Source: Mnemiopsis leidyi (taxonomy: Eukaryota > Ctenophora > Tentaculata > Lobata > Bolinopsidae). Taken from it: 57,022 nt of DNA. Below are positions 1 to 10,798 of this stretch, one piece after another (within the stretch, counting starts at the first letter, position 1; the number at the start of each line of letters is the position of its first letter). The stretch lies in the NCBI GenBank assembly GCA_000226015.1, contig JH154463.1, forward strand, positions 1-57,022, given 5' to 3'. The notes below the pieces were generated by a model, which made no database searches, was not told the origin of the DNA, and worked only from the letters and a program-made list of their open reading frames with translations. A program made the translations under genes and the position numbers.

Positions 1-328
1 TAGACTCATGTTACCTTTATCATTACCGATTACTAACGAAAGTAACTGTAGACTGTTATCTCTATAATTACCGATTACTAACGGAAGTAACTGAAGACTG
101 TTATCTCTATAATTACCGATTACTAACGAAAGTAACTGTAGACTGTTACCTTTATAATTACCGATTACTAACGAAAGTAACTGTAGACTGTTACCTATAT
201 CATTACCGATTACTAACGAAAGTAACTGTAGACTGTTACCTTTAGTATTACCGATTACTAACGAAAGTAACTGTAGACTGTTACCTTTATAATTACCGAT
301 TACTAACGAAAGTAACTGTAGACTGTTT
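1..328. repeat. 45-bp tandem array, about 7 copies, containing TACTAAC
   Basis: A unit of about 45 bp repeats with a few substitutions from the window edge to about position 328. Each unit carries ATTACTAACGAAAGTAACTG followed by TAGACTGTTACCTTTAT. TACTAAC is the ideal intron branch-site sequence. The last copy has it at 301-307, about 34 bases before a CAG at 338-340 that opens a candidate exon. The array may extend further left, since it starts at the window edge. Confidence 0.9.
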
Positions 329-340
329 ACCTTGTCTCAG

Positions 341-436
341 GCGTGGAAGAAACTGTCCAGTATCGGAAGCCTGGGAAGTTATGGACAAGACACATCCGGA
401 CTTGTCATTGGAACTGACTGTTTCCTCTTTTACAAG
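341..436 (+). CDS. candidate internal exon of an unrecognised gene
   Basis: This is an open 96-base stretch (32 codons, phase 0 at both ends) between a good acceptor (CTTGTCTCAG) and a donor (AAG followed by GTGTGT). It begins AWKKLSSIGSLGSYG and ends GTDCFLFYK. A perfect branch-site sequence lies 34 bases upstream of the acceptor. If the donor is not used, the frame stops eight codons later. I do not recognise the protein. Its upstream exons would lie left of the window. Support is splice signals plus an open frame only, so chance is possible. Confidence 0.35.
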
Positions 437-1017
437 GTGTGTTTCGTGTCTTCATCCTGCTGATTCTTCAGGGTTCTTTAATTCGTGCTCTTCTTCGTGT
501 TCTTTTTGTGTTTGTGTTCTTCAACCTTGCTTGAGTGTAGTTCATTGAGTCATACATCTGTAAGGAGTTTCTCTGCCGGTGTAAACACAGCATCCGACAC
601 ATTAAATCAAATTTCATGAAAAAATTAAATTTCATGAAAAACTGCATTTTTCTTTGTAAGTATAGAAAACGCTGCAATCATTAAAGAAACTGCTAGTGAT
701 TGTTTTCACTGCTCTTGGGTTTTGAGTTATTGGTTTTGCCCATTCAATTAGGGTTTTTGAATTTAAAATTGGTGACTATTGTATATGACGAATATTGTGT
801 CTAGAAGCTGAGACTGAACGTCGGTCTCGCGCGCCAAAGTAACCATCCATCCAGTCGAGCTTTCAAAATCTAAATTCTGGTTAAAGTTATGTTACTGCTG
901 TGTTTATCTGAAAATTGTACTGGATCTAAAGAGTCTATCTCTTTAAAGCATCCGAAGGATGTTCGGTGAAGTTAGGACAGTGATGATTCTCCTTCCAGGA
1001 TCTTGTTGACATTACAG

Positions 1018-1287
1018 GGTCTTTACTCAGGACTGGAACATTCCACTGTAGATAACCCTGCTTATTTCGGCAGAGTGATTAGTTTGTTTACCAGGTGCTG
1101 TACCGGTATAGGTGGATTATGGATGTTTGTATTTTGTCGCCAGACTTTTCTATTGTTATTGTTGAGATTTTGTGGCCACTATTTCAACAGATATTCAGAT
1201 CATTATTATGCACGCACGTACGCAGCCAATGTTTTCGTTTATCAACACACTAGGTTGACTAACATTACTACCATCGGCCCCGCATAG
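1018..1287 (+). CDS. candidate downstream (perhaps last) exon, unrecognised
   Basis: After an acceptor (GACATTACAG) the frame is open for 89 codons to a TAG at 1285-1287. It starts GLYSGLEHSTVDNPAY and contains a hydrophobic stretch (LWMFV...FLLLLL) that could be one membrane segment. Its phase 0 start matches the phase 0 end of the candidate exon at 341-436, so the two could be joined. The family is not recognised, and the second half looks less protein-like than the first. Treat as a hypothesis. Confidence 0.22.
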   Translation, partial: GLYSGLEHSTVDNPAYFGRVISLFTRCCTGIGGLWMFVFCRQTFLLLLLRFCGHYFNRYSDHYYARTYAANVFVYQHTRLTNITTIGPA

Positions 1288-2819
1288 CTTAATCGTTATA
1301 TTCTGATTGACACCTTAACCCTGTTTACTGAGCACTTATCGGGAGAGGATCCCACTTATACTGTCTAGGAGGCAGGACTTCTTCTTCTAGAAATATCCTC
1401 CGCATATCTGCATTTTGCTCTGGAGTTTCTAGTACATGTGGCTGTGCATCTACCTCTGTGCATCTACTTTTTGTACACTCTACTTTGAAGCAAATCTGAT
1501 CTCCTCGAAGACCGCCGGTTTGAGAAGAAATGGCTGGGGAATATATGGTATGTTATATCACAGTTTGTGAAGGCTGAGTTTTTGTAATATATTTTAGGGT
1601 CATAAGTTTTGATTGTCTCGGTCGCGGTGGTTCTGCAATCAGAGGCTACTAAATTATAAATATAAAAGAAAAATATAGATCACATACCATAAACAATTTA
1701 TGGTGATTTCTGAAATCAGCAAATTTGTGAGATATCTGGCATCAAGACCATATCAAAATAAGAAAATAGCACCACTGATATTACCATTGCCTTTTTTCTT
1801 AACATTTTTAATCACACCGAAGCCTATACCAAAAAAGGTTCGAGACAGCTGAATTTAAAAAAGTTATGACTTGCATTGTGAATCTCGCTTCATAGTAAAG
1901 AATACGAGGCAACGAATTGTGAATGGGGGCCATCTGTCCATCTTAAAATTTGCCTGCAATATTCTTTGCCTTAACGGTCTATAATTCTACAACTCTAACC
2001 AGTTCCTCAATCTCAGAACATTTCAAAACCTCACTGCTTCACTAGAAAAATTTTTACCAAAACATACGGTGAAAAGTATTTTGCCGAGTAGAAAGTGCTA
2101 TGAAACGTTTGACTTACAGTTACGTACTGTGATAATTTTTTATAATAGGTAAGACCATTTTTTTCAAAGTTTAAGGTTTCTTGGCTGAACGAAATGTTAA
2201 AAACGAGCCATCAAAATTGAATGGGTTTGCGCGAGCTCCCTTTCAGTGCTAAATTGGCCTGCACTTACGGCGATTATTCTGTCTAAAAGGTAAGAAGTGC
2301 TTGAATTGGGATACCATGCTATCGTACAGACTGCAGCACCATTGCTGCTAAGTAATTGGTAACTTTGATATGTATAATTTTGTTAATGATTAATGCAAAA
2401 ATGTGCCTCTTGAAGGTTTTGCATAAGTAAAGCTATGATTTGAATTCCAAATTGGAGATTGTTGCCAGTATTCTGCTAGTATTGTTGCTAGTATTCCTTA
2501 TTTGTTTGAAATTGAAATCACTTCAATAACTTTTAAATTTAAGAATTTATATTGGTTTATTGCATGGCATAGCTCTTACATAGCTAACACAATTATACCA
2601 ACCATAGCTCTAGACAACGCGAAGAATCGCTGTATTCAACTTAATTTTGTATTTGGGATTAACGTCCTACAATAGATTTATGGATGTAAGATACATATTA
2701 GGTTGAATTTGAATTCTCATCCTGAATACTTCAAAAAGTATCGTGTCTCCACTTTATAGACATCAACATTTTTACAGATTATTGTGTAACCTTGGGGTGC
2801 CAACTGTTTAGTTTTTAAT

Positions 2820-3160
2820 GTTACATCTACTTAGACATCTTAAGCTATATACTAGAATCAGACAGGTACAATTTTGAAGCTTGTTTACAGCATATGGTAA
2901 ACAGTTATAATAAAATTGTTCTGTGATTTGATTGCTGCGTGTTCTCAACTTCACATATTTTGCTTACCGATGAAACGTTTTTACCGTAAGAAAATAATTG
3001 TGTTAGATTCACTTAGGCATCCTAGGGTCTATTTCATCTGAAAATCAGATGTGGTAGCTTGTTTAGTAATGTCGGTAAACAGGTATACTGGAATTGTTCT
3101 GTGATTTGATTGCTACGTGTACTCAACTTCACATATTTCGCTTACCCTGTGAAACTGTCC
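2820..3160. repeat. imperfect direct duplication, about 183 bp
   Basis: The segments from about 2820 and about 3003 align along their length. Their best-conserved part is AATTGTTCTGTGATTTGATT, followed in both copies by GCT(G/A)CGTGT(T/A)CTCAACTTCACATATTT. The copies differ by scattered substitutions and small indels, so the duplication is old. Confidence 0.75.
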
Positions 3161-3802
3161 TATGACCGATTGATTATCATGCAAAAGAGGCCTCAAAAAG
3201 ATGATTAGACGCCGTTTCTTTTCTTTGTTTAATTTAAATTCTTCGTAATCATTAAGTCGATATCGCAATATTCTCAAGGTTAACTCTGCCATAAAGTATC
3301 CTATATAAACTTTTTAAACAACTGAATTTTCTCTGCCATTTATTCCACAATTTCTGAAAGCTGAGCAAGACCAAACGTTCATATCACTCCAAATTGAAAT
3401 GTTGCATTCGTTTACTGCGCATTTTATAATTACCGATATGATCTCAAATTAACGCGATACCGATATCATTAACGCGAATCACGATCTAATTTGAATTGCA
3501 CACTTGTTCAATAATCCAAGCGCGTTTGGTTTGATTCGATACTAAACCATTTGCATATTGCTTATAGACAAGGTTGTTTAGTGCCTCAATGTCTGAACCA
3601 CCCCTTTTTACTCTCGCCTACTTGTTCGCCTTTCTTTGCAACTTGCCAATAATTGGATACAAATAAGAACAATTTTTCAATTACGAGTTTCCTAATTAAC
3701 CTAATCAGTCTAAGTAATAGACGTTGTCAGCAACTTGCGATAATAATAATATCCGGATCTCATACTATTTACCTTACACAAGATCGCGACGATCACCTCA
3801 CC

Positions 3803-3884
3803 TGCTAAGAGGATTTACCCGTTCTGGTGCTTAGCATGGCACTGCTAAGATGATTTACCCGTTCTGGTGCTTAGCATGGCACTG
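3803..3884. repeat. 40-bp tandem duplication
   Basis: Two adjacent 40-bp copies of a unit containing GATTTACCCGTTCTGGTGCT differ at about one base. No gene is associated. Confidence 0.9.
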
Positions 3885-6800
3885 TGCAGACTTTTGGTCG
3901 GGATAATGACAAGCAGCTGAAGATCTGGTTGATGTTCCATTCACATATAAGCATTATCCTGACATATTAACATTGTCCTGCGTGGATAATATTTTATCAG
4001 AATGAAATGATAAGCGATTTCCATGGAAACGCTTGAAACGGTTGACAGAATTTATTTACGAAATTATACTAAAAAGACATCGAACTCAGCCATTAAACCG
4101 AGCAATTAAGCTGCCAGGCCTTATTTTTTCCCTCCATTTTTGTACCATTAGCATTGTGCCTCGGTCTAGATGTCACCAAACCGAATGAGTGACAGAAACC
4201 GTTCTAAAAAGTTTAGAAGTGCTTTTTCATGTCACGTCCACTGCTGCTATGATCTCCAAAATATGAATGGCTAATCACTACAAAGTTATGCCGCTAGCAT
4301 AAAAGTTTCTTGTCCTGAAATTTCTTTTTGTCCAACCGAGAATTTCTCACTGATAAAAGTAATGCTTTTGATGATGTTTGTTAATTTAGTGTTATATCTC
4401 AGTTTCAGCAGACTACTTTAAGGTTTAATGATGTTTCCATAGTAATAGTGATAATAAGCACGGTGAAATCGCAGCTATTTAACCTGTTTTTGGTTTCCCA
4501 GAATGTATTTTCACGTAATACATTTAAGCTTAAGACGGGTATATGACGAAGGCATACTGGTTAGGCATTAGGCAAGGGTTAAAGCAATAATTAGCTAATA
4601 GTTTTTCTACTTCGATTTCAGTAGTGACTGCTCTTGCTCCGCATACATAAGCTTCTTTTACCAACACTTCTTTTTCTGAAAATTTTAGAGCACCGAGGGT
4701 AAGATGGAATTGAAACGTGCCAGTGCAGTTGAGACCCGTGTTCTATTTTATTAACGCAGTGATTTTTAGTGAATTTTACAGCCTTGATAAAGTGAAACTT
4801 TCAGTTTTTAGGCTTTCGCTGTTTTTTTGCTTCACAAGTTAAAAATAAGGCAATATTAAGGGTGTATAATATACACATACACTGTATATGGCCAAAACTT
4901 TCAGTGGTTTTTCATTAATAAATCTATTTCTTCGTGAAAATTGTGTACGAAACTTTTAGAGATAATTGCATAAAGTATAGTCATAGAAACATCCATAACA
5001 TGAATCTGCTGTCTAAGTTTAAATCTTTTGTGTTGTGACAAGAACACCGAACCTTATCTTGGAGGGCCTTACGGCCTTAAGAAGCTCTCAAAGGCCGATA
5101 TTTTAGTTTATTTAATGAGGCACGACCAAACGTTTAAGGCCCACCTGGTAATGTCGTGCTCTGGAATGATCACTATTATTATTAAAGTCTCTGGTGCAGC
5201 TATTTCAAATCATGCTGAGTATACTGGCCGATTAAGTAATTTTTAATGTTGAGTCAGAAATTAAACTGTAATTTTCTTCAATAGAATACACTCAGAAAGA
5301 AAAAATGTCCAATAAAATTTCAGAATCTCGCAAATATCTGTCCTTAATTATCTCTTACCTTTACTATCTAATTATTGGCGGGTATTTTCCATTAGTCGAA
5401 ACTCCGTAAGTCAAAATCGACGATTTTCGAATCATGGAAGACGCTTCAATTTGGAACACAATTTGGCTTTCACGATTTCAAATTCGCCCGACTAACAAAG
5501 TTTGCACTTGATGAGCTGAACATCCAGAAGTTAAGTGCTGCCGTCAGATGTTATTATATTTCGTAAGTAATGACCAGTAAGTAGTAAATAAACTTGCTTA
5601 AATAAGTAATTTTGCAAGTTAACTTGTTTGTCATGCAATCATTTGTATGTGGTGGATTCATAGTTCATATCGCTATAATCTGTTTAGATTATTAGTTCCA
5701 TAAGTGCAACAAAATTATTTGATAATCAATGCGGAAATACGCGTTCGCTTTTGAATAAATGCATTTGAAATAAACAGTGCATAATTGTTTGGTGTCGACC
5801 TGTTCACAATTTACCAAAATTTGGATGGCAATCGTTTTTGGAAGATCCGACTTATCATTTCGTTCTTATTATCTTAATTTTCCGCCTCAAATCAGCCTGC
5901 ATTCTTAAGAATTCTTAAGAATTATCGACCAACATTTAAAAGCTCCAAATAGTTTTAAGGCGATACTCGTGAAAATGGTTTTCCTTGAACACTGTCAGAT
6001 GTCTGCTTTGATATCCTCAATCTGTGCAATTGCTACAAAGCGGCAAAGCTCATTTTACATGATTACCGCTATTTAGGACCAGCCGATCTCGGCTGCATTT
6101 GATTCGTGTTTTTCATGTTCAGTCAATCTTGTGAATATCTTATTTTCCTCATGCCACAATCAATATGTCAAACTAACGAAAGTTTGCGTTTTGTTCCCCA
6201 AGGAGGGTACATCTGGAATGGACTCGGTCAATGGCACATATCTTCCGTTTCTTTGGCATTTCAAACTCAAAGTAAGTATATTGGGGGCATGATAAAGTTA
6301 TCAGTTAGCCGTGAGGTGTACTAGAAACAAATCATCTGATTTTAGGCTATCAAGTTTCATTGATTTGTCGTTATGTGCTCCGCCCATCATAATAGAGTAA
6401 AGTGCATGCCAATGAAAGACCAAGCATTTAAATTTGTTAATTTTTAAAAAGTGGAAAAATCCTTCATGTTCAAGTTCAACAGAAAGAATCATTTTTATGT
6501 ACAAAAATATAAAATTAATTACTTAATTAAATAACTTTAATACTGTCACATAGGACCAATGTGTATTGAAGCAAGTTATGATGTTACATTTTTACCTTAA
6601 AATGCTTTTGCTGTCGCTACAACTGCCTTTTTTTCAGAAAACGTAGCCAAAACAGCGACCAATCGAAATTGCACCACCAAATTGTACTTCCCGTCTTTAT
6701 ATAAATTTGAAAAGTCCCTGCACACCTTCTTGATTGAACAAGAGGTATACGATTTTTAGTTTTTACCCATAACCATGACTGAACAGTAAAGTTATTGGCT

Positions 6801-8026
6801 AACAAAAGTAACCGTGACAGTAATGGCAGTGACGTTATATAGAGCCGCTGCACGTGCTGGTATAACGTCCAGATTTACCAGGGCAGACAAAGTGGGGGCT
6901 ACCTCACCAGGTGCGCTAGTAACCTGGGTGGAGCTCCTCCTGCCCCTCAAAACCCTCTGTTGTCTCGTAATAAGGTGGACAATACAGGCAGATTATCAGA
7001 GTTTGAGCGGATCACGGTGAACCAGGCTTGTCAATGGAAGCAGCCCTGGCTAGGTAACCTGGACCTGGCTTACATTACCCTCGTTTATTTCTAGAACTAA
7101 CGCTCACTAACTTGATCGGAGATGATGGTGAGGGGTTTAGCGACAATTCATTCGGCTAACCGTCGTCCAGGGCTCGGAGCGTTGGACCGAATTTCGTCGT
7201 TTCAGAGGAGAATAACTTGCGCGGTTTTATCAGTTTTCTTGACTTTGCCCATTTCCTGAAACGATTATTTCGTATGGGCCATCAGTTAGTTATTTTCGTT
7301 GCTGGTGGGGCTCGACTCGGGTGACTTGTTCTGATGTAAAGCCTTGGATCAACAACTGCTAACGATCAAATGGCTCAGCTTTAATTATTGTCTGTTTTTG
7401 ACTCATCATTAGTTTCTGTACATTGTTTATGTGGTTCAGGCACCTTTATTTATCATTCCGTGTTTTACATTAGACGATAATAATGCAGTCTTTTGACATC
7501 ATCTCTTCTTTCAATTCATACGCTAGTACATATACTTATGATTTCAATTTTAATACCTTCAGTTAATTCCCTGTTATTGTTAAACTGTACCAAACACTCA
7601 CAGTTTCTTCAGGCCCTATACAAAAGAATTATAGCAGATTTCAAACTTGCTGCCCGCAAATAGGGGACAGCATATATTTTGTTGCAACTTATCAGGGTCT
7701 CACGTCACAGTGCACACTAAAACAACATATTGGCTGTAACTGAATAAATAGAGCTCGTATTATGAAGACACTAAACTTAAAACTGATTTTGAACATATAA
7801 CTTGAACATATAACTTATATATTAACATATAACTTATATATTAAACTTAAAGTAAGCAATGATACATTTTACTTGTCGCTGTATGACTTTCAACTCATGC
7901 AGGAACCATACAGAAGATAAAAAGTGGTATTATCCCAGAAAAAAGTGTGTCCCTGTAACAAGTGTTTAATTAAATGGGTGCTATAATTTGCACCGTTGTT
8001 ATACGGGATATTATCAGATATAGATC

Positions 8027-8252
8027 GAACGGTATTCGTGGGGAAGAGTCTCAAGTTTTCGATGATAAAACACCTTATTTCTCAAAATGTATTGGCACTG
8101 CCTTAGTTCTGGGTTGTGAAATACTCTCAAATGGTCCAATGGGACATGGATACAGATTGACCTCCAAAAACAAAGGTAGGAGCATTACATTTAGAGAAAC
8201 GGGGTTTGAAATTTGAGACACCTCCCCACGAATACCGTTCTCTCTACATCGT
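8027..8252. mobile_element. small palindromic MITE-like element
   Basis: Inverted repeats of about 30 bp face each other: GAACGGTATTCGTGGGGA on the left (8027) and its near-complement ending at about 8240 (TCCCCACGAATACCGTTC). The inner continuation GTCTCAA(G/A)TTT is also shared. A 9-bp direct repeat, ATATAGATC, lies at 8018-8026 and 8253-8261, but the right inverted repeat stops 12 bases short of it, so a target duplication is uncertain. The open frame at 7974-8216 crosses the element and is probably not a gene. Confidence 0.6.
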
Positions 8253-10287
8253 ATATAGATCCTTATCTGCTGCGCTCAGACTTGACTACGAGCACGGATT
8301 CAGTTGATGATGCTGATACTCACGTACATTTGCTGCTCATGATGTTTACTTAAATCTATATCAAAAGCAACCATAATTATGGCAGTATACAAACATAAGA
8401 AATATTTGATATTGCTTAAATGCTAGTGCCTATAAGTACCTGTCAGTAAACACATGAGTTCCCAAGTTTCCAAAAGTGCAACTTCTCTCTCCACTGATCC
8501 CTTATCAGACTCATGTGTTAGACTCAAATGCTACATCGAAATAGGTAGTTTCACGTTAGATTTTCAAAAACTTTTGGGTTATTTTCGAAATCATGTCAGT
8601 AATGTGCTCATAAATCACACTTATGAATAAGTTGAGGTGCTTGCCCTCTGGTAGAAATACAAAGTATCATTAAATAAACAGCCTAAATGAACCTAAAATC
8701 TAAATAGTTCTAAGAACACACCAAAATTAATAGTGGGGCGCGGTAGGCATTGTTTTGAGTGAGCACCTTCAAGTGCCAAAGCGAGCATATATTGAACATC
8801 TGGAGTATAAAATCTGGGGATTGGGGAATAGAAATATTTTCACCTCGTTTCCAGTTTCCTCTACAACATTGATTCAATTGAACCTTTTTTAATAAAGCTG
8901 TGGTTTTTGTGTACTACCTGTCCTCTAGATTTAGAAGGTTTTAGCGTACATGAGATATAATGCTATTGTCGATGTCACTTGTCTGTAACCATTATAAGTA
9001 TCACCATGGCCAAGCTTAATGTAGGGAAGTTATTAGATCCTTAAAAATTAGTTATCGTTAGCTTGGTGTGAGGAATATTTTTTACTGGCCGATACATTTT
9101 ACTAGTTTAGCAATTGATTGATTTTTTTGTCGGAGGCCTGATCCACTTTAGTACTTCGTAAACACCTGGCAGTTGTGCAGTTCCGGATTTTAATGAGAAT
9201 GCAGTGTCTTATCCTTGAGGGGAGCACCATGTCTTGCAAAACGTCCCAGTAAATTTTATAACCACGCCTTTCACAATTGAAAGGAGTTGACAACCGTTGT
9301 CAATGGCAACAGTCGCTATTGGCGGCCTTCCCCAATCTCCATGGCTACACAACAGATCATAAGTACATGGAACTTTAGCTCTTACCGTTCAAAGATCTGT
9401 ATAAAACTTAGTCGCCTCAATCTTCATTGCTATTGATAGTTCCGTTCCACGGCCTCGTGAATCCTGATAAACTTTCGAGCATGCTTTCACTCCCCTTAAA
9501 TCAATTCTCAGACATTCATTAATTGGTCTGTTGGTTATTTTTGTCTCACTAAGTAAATTCAACTGGTAAAAAATGAGAAATATGTAGATTGTAGGTGAAA
9601 ATGTTCATCTGAAAGTTAGTGATCGTTTTAGCAGCTCAATAATTTCGGGTGATAACACAGAATGATGCAAAAACCCTGTGGGTGGTTGTATATGGCTCTG
9701 CTTGACATCTCTAATAGTTCAGGTTAATTTCGAGAGATGTTTATTCGCACTGTTTATCCCAATACGGCACTTTATAAGTGACGATGTTCCAAGCAGGTCG
9801 CCTGTAATTTACCCAGATTCATTGACTCCTCAAACGCAACATATAAACTGCAAAAAGTTCTATTGTTTAATGTTTCTACAACAGATGATTGTTCAATAGA
9901 TTATTGATTTTTCGACTCGGATGCAATCAAGTTTCCGCACTCCGCAGTTGCCAGTTCAATGATTTCGTTTAGTTTCGCAAAATTTCACAGATTCCTTTTT
10001 TGCTGGCTCTTAAATTGATGGTAAGCGACCTGTTTATCAAAATAGTATGTATTTTTACCCTGTGGTTTAGCTACTGACGACGATCAATTTACAAAAATAT
10101 AACCACGTGAACCGACAGCCGGCTTATGTGTATGTATACTATCCATACTGTAAACAAACACAGATGTTGCCGTGGCCGATCATTATTAATTGTTTGTTTT
10201 AATTGCTCGTAGCACATCCGACTACCAAAAAGAAAGCGTCTTGGCCGAGAAGACCCTATACAAATTGATCTGCAAACTCTCGGAAAG

Positions 10288-10312
10288 AAGACATTGGTTG
10301 CCCATTGGTTAC
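10288..10312 (+). promoter_or_regulatory. paired inverted CCAAT boxes upstream of NOX5-like start
   Basis: Two ATTGG motifs (reverse CCAAT) occur about 13 bases apart, roughly 105 to 125 bases upstream of the NOX5-like ATG. NF-Y-type CCAAT boxes are common in animal promoters. There is no other proof of a promoter here. Confidence 0.3.
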
Positions 10313-10414
10313 TCACACTTACCACAGAATCCCTCTGGCTGATAAACTCAATTAAAACCTGTTGACATTTCGTAAAAAGTCGTGATCCGCTGTGCTGCAA
10401 ACTGTTAGTCTACA

Positions 10415-10798
10415 ATGGTCAACAAGAAGGAGTACAAAGTCCTGGTTTCCGAGGAGGAATCAGGGGGCGAAGAGGAGGACCCCAGGACCCAGCCAGTCCC
10501 CTGCAGATCCCCTCCCGACAGCGACAGTGATCTCGAGAACAGCGGAGAGGACCACCGACTCCTACCCAGTCTATCACTTCAAAACTCGCCCGACTCTGAT
10601 AGGCGATCTCAGTCTGAATCAGATAGGCGATCTCGGTCTGATTCAGATAAGAGATCTCGGTCAGACACAGATAAGAGATCTCGGTCCTCAAAGTCGCCGA
10701 ACAAGGGGAGGTTGAGCCGAATGGAGGCTGATACTATTCTGGGAGGAGCCAGCTTCACTGCTAACGAGCCGGACTTTGAACACAACACTTTTCTAGGT
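10415..10798 (+). other. NOX5: NOX5-like exon 1: acidic and RS-repeat N-terminus
   Basis: The exon has 128 codons from ATG (context TACAATGG). It encodes a Glu/Asp/Ser-rich start, then four tandem 8-residue repeats of the type SDRRSRSD/SDKRSRSD (24-bp DNA repeats around 10590-10690), then a basic KSPNKGRLSR patch. Such Ser-Asp and Arg-Ser repeats are likely phosphorylated and disordered; mammalian NOX5 lacks them. Of two overlapping donors I chose GGT followed by GTAAGT. It matches consensus best and gives phase 0, which fits exon 2. The alternative donor two bases earlier (phase 1) would join exon 3 directly, so exon 2 could be skipped with the reading frame kept. Confidence 0.7.

Larger units (their letters stand above)
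1288..10414. other. intergenic DNA, no supportable gene
   Basis: I found no recognisable protein, exon chain or RNA gene here. Short open frames exist (for example 5028-5246, 6814-7020 and 9102-9293) but show no family resemblance and are not bounded by convincing splice sites. The stretch contains an approximate 183-bp duplication, a 40-bp duplication and a palindromic element, listed separately. A somewhat GC-richer patch at about 6830-7080 may be an old transposon fragment that I cannot classify. Confidence 0.6.

Noticed and set aside
1-328. CRISPR array
   Set aside because: It is a contiguous tandem repeat without unique spacers in an animal-type genome. The same holds for the 13-bp and 49-bp arrays.
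5028-5246. 72-codon frame CCDKNTEPYLGGPYG
   Set aside because: No family recognised and no supporting splice sites; the GPYG resemblance to oxidases is coincidental in context.
9102-9293. Minus-strand 63-codon frame
   Set aside because: No homologue recognised; composition is not convincing for coding sequence.
10392-10715. Overlapping open frames at NOX5-like exon 1
   Set aside because: They are shadows of the repetitive exon; only the frame from 10415 has the SD/RS repeat and the matching splice phase.
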